NCBI GenBank assembly: GCA_035765535.1
Contig: DASTXE010000003.1
Location: 186,001-250,000, forward strand
DNA from: Rickettsiales bacterium
GTDB taxonomy: Bacteria; Pseudomonadota; Alphaproteobacteria; Rickettsiales; JABCZZ01
Reading direction: 5' to 3'
Length of the DNA: 64,000 nt
Shown here: positions 52,910 to 61,480 of the stretch, piece after piece
Position numbering within the stretch: position 1 is the stretch's first letter
How the letters are laid out: the number at the start of each line of letters is the position of its first letter
Program-made: the position numbers and the translations under genes
The notes under the pieces: model-generated
Databases searched by the model: none
Told to the model about the DNA's origin: nothing
What the model saw: the letters and a program-made list of their open reading frames with translations, nothing else

Positions 52910-53248
52910 ATGCCTAAAATGACGTTTGTATACCCGGACGGAAGCGAGAAGACGGTAGATGCGCCGAACGGGGTTTCCGTACTGGAAATCGCTCACAAGA
53001 ACAAGATTCCGCTGGAAGGCGCATGCGAAGGATCGCTTGCCTGTTCCACCTGCCACGTGGTCGTGGATAAAGCTTATTACGATAAGCTGAAAGAAGCTTC
53101 CGAGGACGAAGAAGATATGCTGGATCTCGCTTTCGGCCTGACCCATACTTCCCGTCTGGGCTGCCAGATTATCATGAGCGACGAACTGGACGGCCTGCGC
53201 GTAGCGCTGCCTTCTGCGACCCGCAACATGATGGTGGACAAGAAATAA
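52910..53248 (+). CDS. fdx: 2Fe-2S ferredoxin (isc/adrenodoxin type)
   Basis: Electron carrier for Fe-S cluster assembly, 112 residues. The cluster ligands are in [10 protein letters not shown] (C-x5-C-x2-C) and in RLGCQI, with the adrenodoxin-type spacing. It starts [19 protein letters not shown] after AAGGAG. It lies 35 bases after hscA, in the usual hscA-fdx order. Confidence 0.95.
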   Translation: MPKMTFVYPDGSEKTVDAPNGVSVLEIAHKNKIPLEGACEGSLACSTCHVVVDKAYYDKLKEASEDEEDMLDLAFGLTHTSRLGCQIIMSDELDGLRVALPSATRNMMVDKK

Positions 53249-53292
53249 TTTAGCATTGCCTGAGCCTTGCACGGCATGGCAGTATAAGGTCT

Positions 53293-53976
53293 ATGGAATC
53301 ATCCCATTCGCTACTGCCCTCGTTTGGAAGACGGCGCGGCCGCAAATTGCGTGCAAGCCGCAGCATCCTGTTCGAAACGTTATTGCCGAAACTGCTGATC
53401 CCTGAACCGGCTTCCTCGCTGACGCCCGCAGAGCTCTTTGCAGAGCCTGAAAAGCCGCTATGGTTTGAAATCGGTTTTGGCGGTGGCGAGCATATGGCAC
53501 AGCAGGCAAGATGGAATCCGAATGTCAATTTCATCGGCTGTGAACCCTATATCAACGGCATGGCCAGTTTACTGGCATCGGTCGACAAGGAAAAGATTGC
53601 CAATATCCGACTCTTTGACGGAGATGCCCGCCTGCTGCTGGAAAAGCTTCCGGATGCATCCATCGAACGTATGTTCGTGCTGTTTCCCGACCCGTGGCCC
53701 AAAGCGCGTCACCATAAGAAACGTATCATTTCGCAAGGCTCGCTGGAGTTGTTTTATCGTAAACTGAAACCGGGCGGGCGTCTGCGCATTGCAACCGACC
53801 ATGTGGATTACGGTATATGGATGCTGGAAAACCTGCTGGCATTCAAGAAATTCACATGGGAAGCAAATAATCATACCGACTGGGATACACCGCCTGCAGA
53901 TTGGGTAAGAACCCGTTATCAGGCCAAAGCGGAAGCAGAAGGCCGTATGGCCACATTCCTCAATCTGGTGAAGTGA
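53293..53976 (+). CDS. trmB: tRNA (guanine-N7-)-methyltransferase
   Basis: SAM-dependent enzyme that forms m7G46 in tRNA. The 227-residue protein shows the N-terminal SFGRRRGRKLRASR, the SAM site WFEIGFGGGEHMA, the catalytic segment VLFPDPWPKARHHKKRI and RIATDHVDYG. It is followed one base later by lnt. trmB, lnt and the small Cro/C1 regulator sit together, as they do with metK in many Alphaproteobacteria, but metK is missing here. Confidence 0.95.
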   Translation: MESSHSLLPSFGRRRGRKLRASRSILFETLLPKLLIPEPASSLTPAELFAEPEKPLWFEIGFGGGEHMAQQARWNPNVNFIGCEPYINGMASLLASVDKEKIANIRLFDGDARLLLEKLPDASIERMFVLFPDPWPKARHHKKRIISQGSLELFYRKLKPGGRLRIATDHVDYGIWMLENLLAFKKFTWEANNHTDWDTPPADWVRTRYQAKAEAEGRMATFLNLVK

Positions 53977-53977
53977 T

Positions 53978-55411
53978 ATGTGGGAGAATATAGCTGCATA
54001 TACCGGGTGGCGCAGAAATCTAACTCTGATGGTGCTGGGAGCATTTTCAGCCGCTGCGTTGCCGCCTGTTTACGCACTGCCATTGCTGATTCCCTCCTTT
54101 GCTGGGCTGTTTCTCATGGTAAGAAAGGCAGTTAGCCTGCGCAGGGCATTCTGGGATGGCTGGTGGTGGGGGCTGGGCTATTTCACGCTGGGGCTTTACT
54201 GGATATGCATCTCCCTTTTTGTAGAGCCGGATAAATTCGCCTGGCTTTTGCCCTTTACGCTCTTCGGCCTGCCTTCGGTATTGGGGATCTATATCGCCAT
54301 CGTGACATGCGCCTTTAAAGCGGTGGATACAAAGCTGAAAAAACCGCATATCGCTTTGCTTGTCTTCGCCACATTGTTCATACTGAGTGAATATGCGCGC
54401 GCGCATCTGTTTACGGGCTTCCCCTGGAATCTTATCGGCTATGTCTGGACGGTAGCGGAAGCACCTTTGCAGGCGGCATCGCTCATGGGGGTGTATGGCC
54501 TGAGCTGGCTGACGGTATTTGCGGCCTCGGTGCCGGCGTTATTTGTGGAAAAAGAGAAACCTCTGCTGCCAAACCTGATAGCGCTTATGCTTGTGGTGGG
54601 ACTCACTCTCTGGGGCGAAGTGCGCCTGGAACGCCATCCGACGGAATACAGCAATGTGCGTATGCGCATCGTACAGGGAAATATTGCACAAAGCGCTAAA
54701 TGGGACCCGCAGGAAGCAGTGGGTATTCTCATGAAATACGCTGAGCTTACACGCTCGCCGGGCTTGGAGGGGATTGATCTGGTCGTCTGGCCGGAAGCTG
54801 CTATTCCCGATTATATTACGCCCGGAACACCGCTGCTGCAGACGCTGGGTGAACTGGTGCCCGCAAAAACGCTGCTTCTGGCGGGAGGACTTCGCGCGCA
54901 GGAGCATGCAGGCGGGGAGTGGCTGGCCTGGAATAGCGTCTTCGTGATAGATCACAGCGGACAGGTGGTGACGCAGTACGACAAGCACCATCTGGTGCCG
55001 TTCGGGGAATTTATTCCGCTGCGCCATATTTTGCCGCTGGAGAATATTTCCGGCGGTCATGGGGATTTCTCAGCTGGAAAAGGGCCTGCAACGCTTGCTG
55101 CAGGGAAAGTGCCGCCCTTCAGCCCGCTTATTTGTTATGAAAGCATTTTTCCTGACGAGGCGGTCGATAAAGCGCATAAACCGGACTGGTTGCTGAATGT
55201 TACGAATGATGCTTGGTTTGGCCGCAGTTCGGGGCCTTACCAAAGTTTGGAAATGGCGCGAATGCGCGCTGTGGAGAACGAAATGCCGTTGATACGCGCG
55301 GCAAATACGGGCATTTCAGCGGTCATCGATGCCTACGGGCGTGTCATAATGACGTTGCCGTTAGATAAAAGCGGTGTGATCGATTCGTTTTTACCGAAAA
55401 AGATACATTAA
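53978..55411 (+). CDS. lnt: Apolipoprotein N-acyltransferase
   Basis: Adds the third acyl chain to lipoproteins at the outer face of the inner membrane, completing the pathway begun by Lgt. It has 477 residues: about six helices, then a periplasmic nitrilase-like domain with the catalytic Glu in VVWPEAAIPDYI, Lys in YDKHHLVPFGEFIP and Cys in PLICYESIFPD, and a last helix-free tail. It starts at ATG 53978 directly after trmB. Confidence 0.95.
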   Translation: MWENIAAYTGWRRNLTLMVLGAFSAAALPPVYALPLLIPSFAGLFLMVRKAVSLRRAFWDGWWWGLGYFTLGLYWICISLFVEPDKFAWLLPFTLFGLPSVLGIYIAIVTCAFKAVDTKLKKPHIALLVFATLFILSEYARAHLFTGFPWNLIGYVWTVAEAPLQAASLMGVYGLSWLTVFAASVPALFVEKEKPLLPNLIALMLVVGLTLWGEVRLERHPTEYSNVRMRIVQGNIAQSAKWDPQEAVGILMKYAELTRSPGLEGIDLVVWPEAAIPDYITPGTPLLQTLGELVPAKTLLLAGGLRAQEHAGGEWLAWNSVFVIDHSGQVVTQYDKHHLVPFGEFIPLRHILPLENISGGHGDFSAGKGPATLAAGKVPPFSPLICYESIFPDEAVDKAHKPDWLLNVTNDAWFGRSSGPYQSLEMARMRAVENEMPLIRAANTGISAVIDAYGRVIMTLPLDKSGVIDSFLPKKIH

Positions 55412-55804
55412 AATAATAAACATTTATTTACTTTTTATTCTCGCAATAGTAGAAAGCAGAAAGAGAACCAGTTTGGGTTGTGCCAAAAAGGCATTGCGGC
55501 GTATCATATAGTACGCCTGAATTTTGTAAAAATTCAAAAGAGGGAAACAATGAGGCTTTTTCCCGCTAAGGGAATTGCATACTATACGGTATGTTCTATT
55601 TCTAATTGCCTCTGGTCAAACCTTGGATAGTGTGGTATAATGTGCATTCTAGCTTGGGTTGCGACCAAAGCGTTTTGTATACGAATTCTGCTGAAAACAG
55701 CAAATATTTCTATAATTTTATTGCTAACTGCCTTAGTGGTATTATACAGGGGATGCCGTAAGGGAACCTTGTAAAGATTAATGAATTTTAAGAGAGAGTG
55801 AGAT
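55412..55804 (+). promoter_or_regulatory. 393-base structured leader region upstream of the Cro/C1 regulator
   Basis: No open frame looks coding. A strong promoter is at 55613-55641: TGGTCA, 17 bases, extended TGG-TATAAT, giving a 157-base leader. Upstream are small hairpins: TGCC/GGCA (55481-55493), GGCGTA/TACGCC (55498-55517), GAATTTT/AAAATTC (55519-55535), GGGAAA/TTTCCC (55542-55564) and an operator-like CATAC/GTATG (55578-55593). The leader holds TGCTG/CAGCA (55689-55702). TTGGGTTG occurs at 55473 and again at 55654. The region may hold a small RNA or autoregulatory sites. Confidence 0.45.
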
Positions 55805-56197
55805 ATGCCCCATCCAGTTGATGTACATGTAGGAAAACAATTACGTATGCGTCGTGTCATTCTTGGACTGAGCCAGGAAACTATCGGTAAGGCAATCGGT
55901 GTCACCTTCCAGCAGGTACAAAAATATGAGCGCGGTATCAACCGCATGGGGGCAAGCCGTTTATACGAGTTTGCTAAATACCTTACGACGCCCGTATCTT
56001 ATTTCTTCGAAGGATTGGATATTCCGCAGCAGGCTGCGGGTGGGGCGGAAGAATCAGGAGCGCTTGAGCACGATAAAATGGCAAGTCGCGAAACGCTGGA
56101 AATGATGAGGGCTTACTACCGCATAAGCGATCCGAACGTTCGCAGCAGAGTATTTGAACTCGTTAAATCCCTGGCAGAGGGCAAACCAGTACAATAA
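55805..56197 (+). CDS. Cro/C1-type helix-turn-helix regulator
   Basis: A 130-residue DNA-binding protein of a type widespread in Alphaproteobacteria. The XRE domain covers residues 6-65: VGKQLRMRRVILGLSQETIGKAIGVTFQQVQKYERGINRMGASRLYEFAKYL, with SQETIGKAIGVTFQQVQKYE as helix-turn-helix. The C-terminal half is helical (ETLEMMRAYYRISDPNVRSRVFELVKSLAE). GAGAGAGTGAG precedes the ATG. Long leader and operator-like palindromes suggest autoregulation. Confidence 0.9.
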   Translation: MPHPVDVHVGKQLRMRRVILGLSQETIGKAIGVTFQQVQKYERGINRMGASRLYEFAKYLTTPVSYFFEGLDIPQQAAGGAEESGALEHDKMASRETLEMMRAYYRISDPNVRSRVFELVKSLAEGKPVQ

Positions 56198-56220
56198 TGG
56201 GGGTACGGCAGTGGTTCCGC

Positions 56221-56712
56221 TCAGGCGGAGATGGTAATGCCGCTGCCGTCCTTGCTTTCCGGCTTTGCGGGGGCGGATTGTTGAACAGGCTGTGATTCCC
56301 CTTGCTTCGGCTGCGTTCCTTGCGTCAGGGAACGGTCTATATCATCCCATACATTACGCATTTGTTTTACTTCTTCGAGCAACTCCAGACAGAGCTGCCC
56401 CGCTTTTTCCGCATCTTTTAAAAAATTAACGGAAATGATACGCCGTGCGATCTGCGTGTAAAATTCATGGAGAATACCGGCAATATCACCGCCTTTGTCG
56501 AAATCGATGCTGCTCTGCAGTGCCATCACAATTTCAGAAGCCTTGATAAGTTGATTATACCGGTCTTCAATGCGGTTCTCGCGGGCGGCGATTTCCGCAT
56601 ATTTGAGGCATTTGATAATCCCATCATACAGCATGACGAGCTGTCTCGTCTTAGCAACGGTGCCTGTAGCAGCTGTATAGGCCCGGTACTGCGCCGGCGT
56701 GTATGATGACAT
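56221..56712 (-). CDS. fliS: Flagellin export chaperone FliS
   Basis: Cytoplasmic chaperone that binds the C-terminus of flagellin and prevents early polymerisation. It has 163 residues; the FliS core (1-130) has the typical YRAYTAATGTVAKTRQLVMLYDGIIKCLKYAEIAAREN, then QSSIDFDKGGDIAGILHEFYTQIARRII. The last 35 residues are a disordered Gln/Pro/Lys tail. It follows fliD on the minus strand and converges with the XRE gene. Confidence 0.93.
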   Translation of the reverse strand: MSSYTPAQYRAYTAATGTVAKTRQLVMLYDGIIKCLKYAEIAARENRIEDRYNQLIKASEIVMALQSSIDFDKGGDIAGILHEFYTQIARRIISVNFLKDAEKAGQLCLELLEEVKQMRNVWDDIDRSLTQGTQPKQGESQPVQQSAPAKPESKDGSGITISA

Positions 56713-56731
56713 AGTAAACTCCTCCTTCCGG

Positions 56732-58558
56732 TTAACCGCCTGAGCTGTTGGATAATTGCTGCGCGTTCAGATAGCTTAACATACTGTTGGCGCTGGCAAT
56801 CGCAGCTTCAAGGGCACTGAATTTAGTTAAAAGAGCTTGCTTGGTATTGTCAATCTGTGTGTTGATCGTTGTGATCTGCGTCTGCGTGGATGTGTTCTTA
56901 GTCTGAAGGGCCTTTTGAGCCAGCGCAACCAGGCCGGTGTTGACAGTGGTGGCGCTGGTAAGCAGGCTATCCATCTGGTTGGCAATGCCATTCGTGGCAC
57001 TGACGGTAATGCCGCTTTGGTCGCCCGTGCCGCCATAAATCAACACAAGCCCACTCAAAGCGCTGCCGGACGGGGCCTTAAGTGACAGGCCGCTACCCAA
57101 TGTGGTGGCGGTAAGATTGACCGTCTGTTGCACGTTGTTGGAGTCCGTATAAACAGCTGTATAGACTCCGTTTGTCTGATCCACGTTCACCGTGAAATTC
57201 TTCATGGTGGGATCGGTCGGTTCGGAATAAACCGCCAGATTGCTCGAGGAAGTCGTGGCCACATAGCCAAAAACCGCTTCCAAGCCGCTCATATTAGTAT
57301 CGATCGCAGTAGCGAGCTTCGTGCTGTCGATGGTGAGTATGTTAGGGATGGCGGGAGTCGTGCCGGAAGCTGGCTGGTCGGTAAAATTCAGGCCGACATC
57401 GCTAAGGCTTGCCGGGCTGCCGCTGGAAAGACCGGACACAATGGAAGAGGCATAAGCGCTGAGCTGGTTATAGATATTGCGCAGCGTCGTATCGGAATAC
57501 AGAACCGCCGTACTGGCAGGCGCATTTGTTGTACTGTCAATCTGCGTCTGCTGTGCATAAAAGGTCAGGAAACTGTTATAGTCATTAACGAAGCTTTGAA
57601 TGGCACCTGCCACCTTGCTCTCATCCGCGCTGACGGAAACGGTGAAGCTTGCGCCTGCCTGACTGGTGGTATCCTGCAATACGTTAAAGGTTACGCCGCT
57701 CACAAGGTCACTGACGGAATTGGTAGAGCGCGTAACGGTAACGCCATTAAATTTGAACTGGGCATCCTGCGCAGGCTGATCCACAGTATAGGTCACACTG
57801 GAAAGAACGCCGCTGGGGTCGCTCGTGACGGTATGACCTGCGCCGGTAGTGCTGAAGTCAAAAGCATTGGCGAGCCCTGTTTTCGTGCTGTTGAAAACCA
57901 GCTTATAGGTATTTGTGCCGGAACCGGTGGCGGTCTGCACGATGCTGGCGCTGATGCCGGTTCCGTTCGTGCCGGATGTAACGGCGTTGAAGGCGGCGGC
58001 GACATCTGCGAGGCTTTCACCTGCCGTCAGCGTCACCGTAGCGCCGCTCGCAAAAGTGATGGTGCCTGCGGAAAACATGCCCGCGGTGGGGGTTGCAGCG
58101 ACCACGGAGCCGCTGGTGTCGGTCAGGGTGAAACCACCCGTTTCCTGAATTTCGGACTTGGCAATCGAGGATATGTCGGAAATCGTATAGGTTCCGCTGG
58201 CCGTGCCGGGAGCGACATTGGCTGTCAGGTAATTCGTGGCCGACAGCGAAGTATTGGAAGTGATCTGACTGGTGGCGGACGCAAAGACGTTGAGGGTAGA
58301 GTCCGGGCTCTGGGGCTGGCTGAGCGCCTTAGTGTCTTTCTGAAGCTGGGTGAGCAGCTGGTTCAAAGAGGTGAGGGCGGTAGCCTGGCTGTTATTGGTC
58401 GTAATCTGATCCGTGAGGGTTTTGACCTGCTTCGTCTGGCCTGCAACCATGGCATTGATAATGCTGGTAGTATCCATCCCGGAGGAAACACCGTTGAGCA
58501 CGGTCTGTCCGTTGGCGTTTTGGGTAGTGCTGCCGAGGTTAATAAGCGGTATGGTCAT
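56732..58558 (-). CDS. fliD: Flagellar filament cap protein FliD
   Basis: Hook-associated protein 2, which caps the filament and inserts flagellin. It has 608 residues (about 470 in E. coli). N-terminal FliD domain: SSGMDTTSIINAMVAGQTKQVKTLTDQITTNNSQ, then FKFNGVTVTRSTNSVSDLVSGVTFNVL; C-terminal coiled coil ending EAAIASANSMLSYLNAQQLSNSSGG. The middle is enlarged with Ser/Thr-rich beta segments, as in FlgK and flagellin of this genome. Confidence 0.93.
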   Translation of the reverse strand: MTIPLINLGSTTQNANGQTVLNGVSSGMDTTSIINAMVAGQTKQVKTLTDQITTNNSQATALTSLNQLLTQLQKDTKALSQPQSPDSTLNVFASATSQITSNTSLSATNYLTANVAPGTASGTYTISDISSIAKSEIQETGGFTLTDTSGSVVAATPTAGMFSAGTITFASGATVTLTAGESLADVAAAFNAVTSGTNGTGISASIVQTATGSGTNTYKLVFNSTKTGLANAFDFSTTGAGHTVTSDPSGVLSSVTYTVDQPAQDAQFKFNGVTVTRSTNSVSDLVSGVTFNVLQDTTSQAGASFTVSVSADESKVAGAIQSFVNDYNSFLTFYAQQTQIDSTTNAPASTAVLYSDTTLRNIYNQLSAYASSIVSGLSSGSPASLSDVGLNFTDQPASGTTPAIPNILTIDSTKLATAIDTNMSGLEAVFGYVATTSSSNLAVYSEPTDPTMKNFTVNVDQTNGVYTAVYTDSNNVQQTVNLTATTLGSGLSLKAPSGSALSGLVLIYGGTGDQSGITVSATNGIANQMDSLLTSATTVNTGLVALAQKALQTKNTSTQTQITTINTQIDNTKQALLTKFSALEAAIASANSMLSYLNAQQLSNSSGG

Positions 58559-58616
58559 AACTGCCTCTATAATTTTCTATTATACCACAGAAAGCAATAA
58601 TTATGCCATGTGGTTT

Positions 58617-58979
58617 TTATGCGTTAATCGTTAGCTGCATTCCCCCCGGCGGGCTTAAATGCTTCACCAGAACAGGGGCGGGAACATAAGTGACGCTGCC
58701 ATCCCGGAGGCTGACATAGCGTGTGATAAATTGCCCGGTAGCGTCTTTGAAGATTGAAAACGTCTGATCGCCGAGCGCGTAGAAATCTTTGTAGGAAAGC
58801 GAAAGCTCGTGAACCGCTTCCGCGTATTTGGTGAGAGCATCAGTCTGTACAGGGGAAACAGGTGCGGATTTAACATGCTGTCCGATGACAGGAGCCGCGC
58901 TCTGAGTTTGGGGAGCCGGGGCTGCCGGCGCTTTATAGAGCTGGGCTGTTACTGACGTTGTATCTGTGATGCCGTCCAT
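58617..58979 (-). CDS. Small flagellar protein, FlaG-like
   Basis: It has 120 residues with a disordered Ala/Pro/Gln N-terminal half and a compact C-terminus FSIFKDATGQFITRYVSLRDG. This pattern and the place between fliD and flagellin fit FlaG, a short protein that affects filament length in other bacteria. The likeness is weak; position carries most of the call. Confidence 0.5.
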   Translation of the reverse strand: MDGITDTTSVTAQLYKAPAAPAPQTQSAAPVIGQHVKSAPVSPVQTDALTKYAEAVHELSLSYKDFYALGDQTFSIFKDATGQFITRYVSLRDGSVTYVPAPVLVKHLSPPGGMQLTINA

Positions 58980-58993
58980 AGCCGTTCTCTATC

Positions 58994-59031
58994 TAAAAAG
59001 AATGCTGCAAGGGTGTTTCCACCCTTGCAGC
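58994..59031 (-). terminator. Intrinsic terminator of the flagellin gene
   Basis: GCTGCAAGGGTG (59004-59015) pairs perfectly with CACCCTTGCAGC (59020-59031), tetraloop TTTC on the plus strand. On the minus strand it is followed by ATTCTTTTT. It separates the abundant flagellin message from the downstream FlaG-like, fliD and fliS genes. Confidence 0.9.
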
Positions 59032-59045
59032 GTTTGGTCCTTAGA

Positions 59046-61136
59046 TTACTGAATCAGTTTCAGCAGGGACTGCTGGAGCTGGTTGGCATTTGCCAGAACC
59101 GCGATACCGGCCTGGAGCTGTACCTGCGAGGTAGCGAACGAGGTCGAAGTAGCGGCCACGTCGGTATCGAGCAGGTTGCTCTTAGCTGCACCTTCGTTCT
59201 GCGCTGCGCTCTGCAGAGCGTTGGAAGCGTAGCTGAACCTTTCTTCCAGAGCACCCACCGTTGCACGCAGCGAGGTTACGGTGTTAAGAGCCGTATCCAG
59301 TACGCCTGCAGCGTTGGTTGCATCCGTCAGGGTCTTCACGTCCAGAGACTTGCCGCCGAACAGCGAGGAAGTGGTCGCGCTGCCGATCGATACGCCGATC
59401 GTGTCGGTGGAAGCTGCACCTGCCTGGAACTTCAGTGAAGCACCGGCTTTGTCGATACCGAACGCTTTTTGCAGAGCGTCCTGGATGGCAGAAGCTTTAT
59501 CGGAGCTGCTGATATCCAGAGCGGTCGTGGTCGAAGTAGCGATTGCCGTGTTGCCGGTAACCAGGGAGAACGTCTGTGACGGATCCGAGGTATCCTGCAG
59601 CGCGATAACCGTATTCAGACCGATGCTGGTACCGATACCCGATACGCTGGTGAACGTATGGCCATTGATTACAGCGGTAATCTTGGCATCCGTGCTGCCC
59701 GTACCCGGAGCGGCAACCGTGATGGACGAAATGGTCGGGTTCGAGAAATCCGAGCTCTTGAACTGAGCCGAGATACCCTGCAGGTTAGCCACCTGTACGC
59801 CGCCGACGGTAACAACGTTGCCGGTGGTGATACCGCTGACCGTACGGTTCTGCTGAACAGATACTCCAGCCAGAGCCTGGTTCAGCTGAGATGTGATGCC
59901 ATCAAGCTGGGATTGGCTGGCGAAAGTCTGGGCAGTGGTCGCATTGAAGCTCAGCGTAAAGCTACCGCCTTTGGCTGTACCCGTGCTGTCCGCACCGGTG
60001 AAGGTAGCGACAATCGGCGCAGCCGTTGTGGTAAGGTCGACAACACCCGTCGTATAGGTGATGCCGCCGGCCGAAACGGTGAACGAGGCTTTGCCTGCTG
60101 TGCCGCTGTAGGTGGCCGAGATGCTGCTGATATTGTCGCCGCCGAAATTGCCGATGAAGCTTGCGTTGTTCTTCAGCGAGCTGACGTCGATAGCTGCACC
60201 GTAGTTGGTAGCTGTCTTATCACCATTAACGAGGAGCGAACCGGTGACCGAGCCGAAGGTCGTATAACGGTCAACGCTGAGGCCGTCTGCGTTGGTCGTT
60301 GTCGGGGTCGTGGTAGCGGAAACGTTAGCTGAACCTGTACCGGTAATGTTGGTCGTGTCGCTCGTGCTGGATGTGATCTTCTGCGTACCGAGCAATGTAC
60401 CACCGGTGTAGTTAGCGGTGATTACGCCTGCGGTGTTATGGAACGTCAGGTTGGCGAACTGCGGAGCATTCAGGTTGTTGAGGTAAGCAACAAGGTTTGC
60501 AGCAGAGCCCGTAGCGTTGTTGCCGATAACCACTTTACCAGCAGCTGCCGTGGTACCCTGGGCAGAAGAGGAGAAGGTTACGGTAACGCCGTCGATGGTT
60601 ACTGTGTCGCCGTTGGCAACGGAGCCGTTCAGCGTCATGATACCAGCAGAAGCGTTAGCAGCTGCAGTGCTGTCTGTGGTATTGGTGTTGAAGCCGATTT
60701 TACCGGAGATATTACCGTTGATCAGGTTTACACCGTTGAACGTGGTGGAATTTGCCAGCTGGTCGATCTGCGAGCTAAGGTTCTGGAATTCCTGGTCGAG
60801 GAAGCCGCGCTGCGTGTCGGTCAAAGAACCGGACTGAGCGGAAGCAGCAATCGTCTGCTGACGCTGAATGATCGTCTGGATCTGGGACAGTGCGCCGTCA
60901 GCCACCTGCAGCAGGCTCGAAGCCTGGCTGGATACGGACAGTGCGGTGTTGATCGAGTTCACCTGAGCGGAAAGAGCAGTACCGGTGGACAATGCCGCCA
61001 CGTCGGTTGCGGCGCTTACGATACGGCTACCGCTGGAAAGTGCAGTAACATTGTTTTGCACGTTGGTGGTTGCTGTGCCGATATTAAGCTGGGCAACAAG
61101 TGCTGCAATGTTATTGCTAAGTGATGAAATAGACAT
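59046..61136 (-). CDS. fliC: Flagellin
   Basis: Filament subunit, 696 residues, larger than the common 280-500. The D0/D1 ends are conserved: SISSLSNNIAALVAQLNIGTATTNVQNNVTALSSGSRI at the N-terminus, and TSLRATVGALEERFSYASNALQSAAQNEGAAKSNLLDTDVA ... QLQQSLLKLIQ at the C-terminus. The middle (about 145-600) is a Thr/Ser/Gly/Ala-rich hypervariable surface domain with several TTT and TGT repeats and a modest number of lysines that a FliB enzyme could methylate. AGGAG lies nine bases before the ATG. It has its own terminator. Confidence 0.95.
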   Translation of the reverse strand: MSISSLSNNIAALVAQLNIGTATTNVQNNVTALSSGSRIVSAATDVAALSTGTALSAQVNSINTALSVSSQASSLLQVADGALSQIQTIIQRQQTIAASAQSGSLTDTQRGFLDQEFQNLSSQIDQLANSTTFNGVNLINGNISGKIGFNTNTTDSTAAANASAGIMTLNGSVANGDTVTIDGVTVTFSSSAQGTTAAAGKVVIGNNATGSAANLVAYLNNLNAPQFANLTFHNTAGVITANYTGGTLLGTQKITSSTSDTTNITGTGSANVSATTTPTTTNADGLSVDRYTTFGSVTGSLLVNGDKTATNYGAAIDVSSLKNNASFIGNFGGDNISSISATYSGTAGKASFTVSAGGITYTTGVVDLTTTAAPIVATFTGADSTGTAKGGSFTLSFNATTAQTFASQSQLDGITSQLNQALAGVSVQQNRTVSGITTGNVVTVGGVQVANLQGISAQFKSSDFSNPTISSITVAAPGTGSTDAKITAVINGHTFTSVSGIGTSIGLNTVIALQDTSDPSQTFSLVTGNTAIATSTTTALDISSSDKASAIQDALQKAFGIDKAGASLKFQAGAASTDTIGVSIGSATTSSLFGGKSLDVKTLTDATNAAGVLDTALNTVTSLRATVGALEERFSYASNALQSAAQNEGAAKSNLLDTDVAATSTSFATSQVQLQAGIAVLANANQLQQSLLKLIQ

Positions 61137-61480
61137 GGTATATAACTCCTACTTGGACGTTGTTAAGATGAAGGGCTACTTGCCCGGGAATAAGATAACC
61201 TGAAAATCTTTAAGGAATCGCAGGCTTCAGATACTTTTATAACAAGAAAGTGTTAACAAAGTATTAACAGCAGAAATAAATCTCTCATCTTTTCCATTTA
61301 TTTCATCTACCGGAAAGACCGGCAGATAAACCCAATTTTATGGAATATTTATATCTATTGCAATAGAATAATGCATTCCTTATACCCCAAATCCCCCTAT
61401 AAAGAAAATTTCCCATTGTCATGCAGGCGGAAATTTGTGTAATAAGTCCAGGCACTATTATTAATAGCATCATTGGTATT
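61137..61480. promoter_or_regulatory. 344-base divergent control region of flagellin and sdhC
   Basis: On the plus strand, a good sdhC promoter: TTGCAA (61358-61363), 17 bases, TATACC (61381-61386), overlapped by the perfect 14-base palindrome TCTATTGCAATAGA (61354-61367), a probable operator. For flagellin (minus strand) there is AGGAG before the ATG, a small GGGC/GCCC hairpin in the leader and a tandem 11-base repeat AAAGTGTTAAC / AAAGTATTAAC (61247-61268). No clear sigma-28 or sigma-54 promoter could be made out by eye. AAATTTCC/GGAAATTT (61408-61434 area) can fold in the sdhC leader. Confidence 0.5.

Noticed and set aside
55582..55947. 121-codon minus-strand frame over the regulator leader
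   Set aside because: It overlaps the XRE gene start antisense, has unusual composition and no start signals.
57128..58600. 490-codon plus-strand frame opposite fliD
   Set aside because: Translation is Arg/Gly/Cys-rich with no domain; it arises from the codon bias of the Ser/Thr-rich fliD.
59658..60332. 224-codon plus-strand frame inside flagellin
   Set aside because: Antisense of the repetitive flagellin middle domain; Arg/Gly/Val-rich, no start site.
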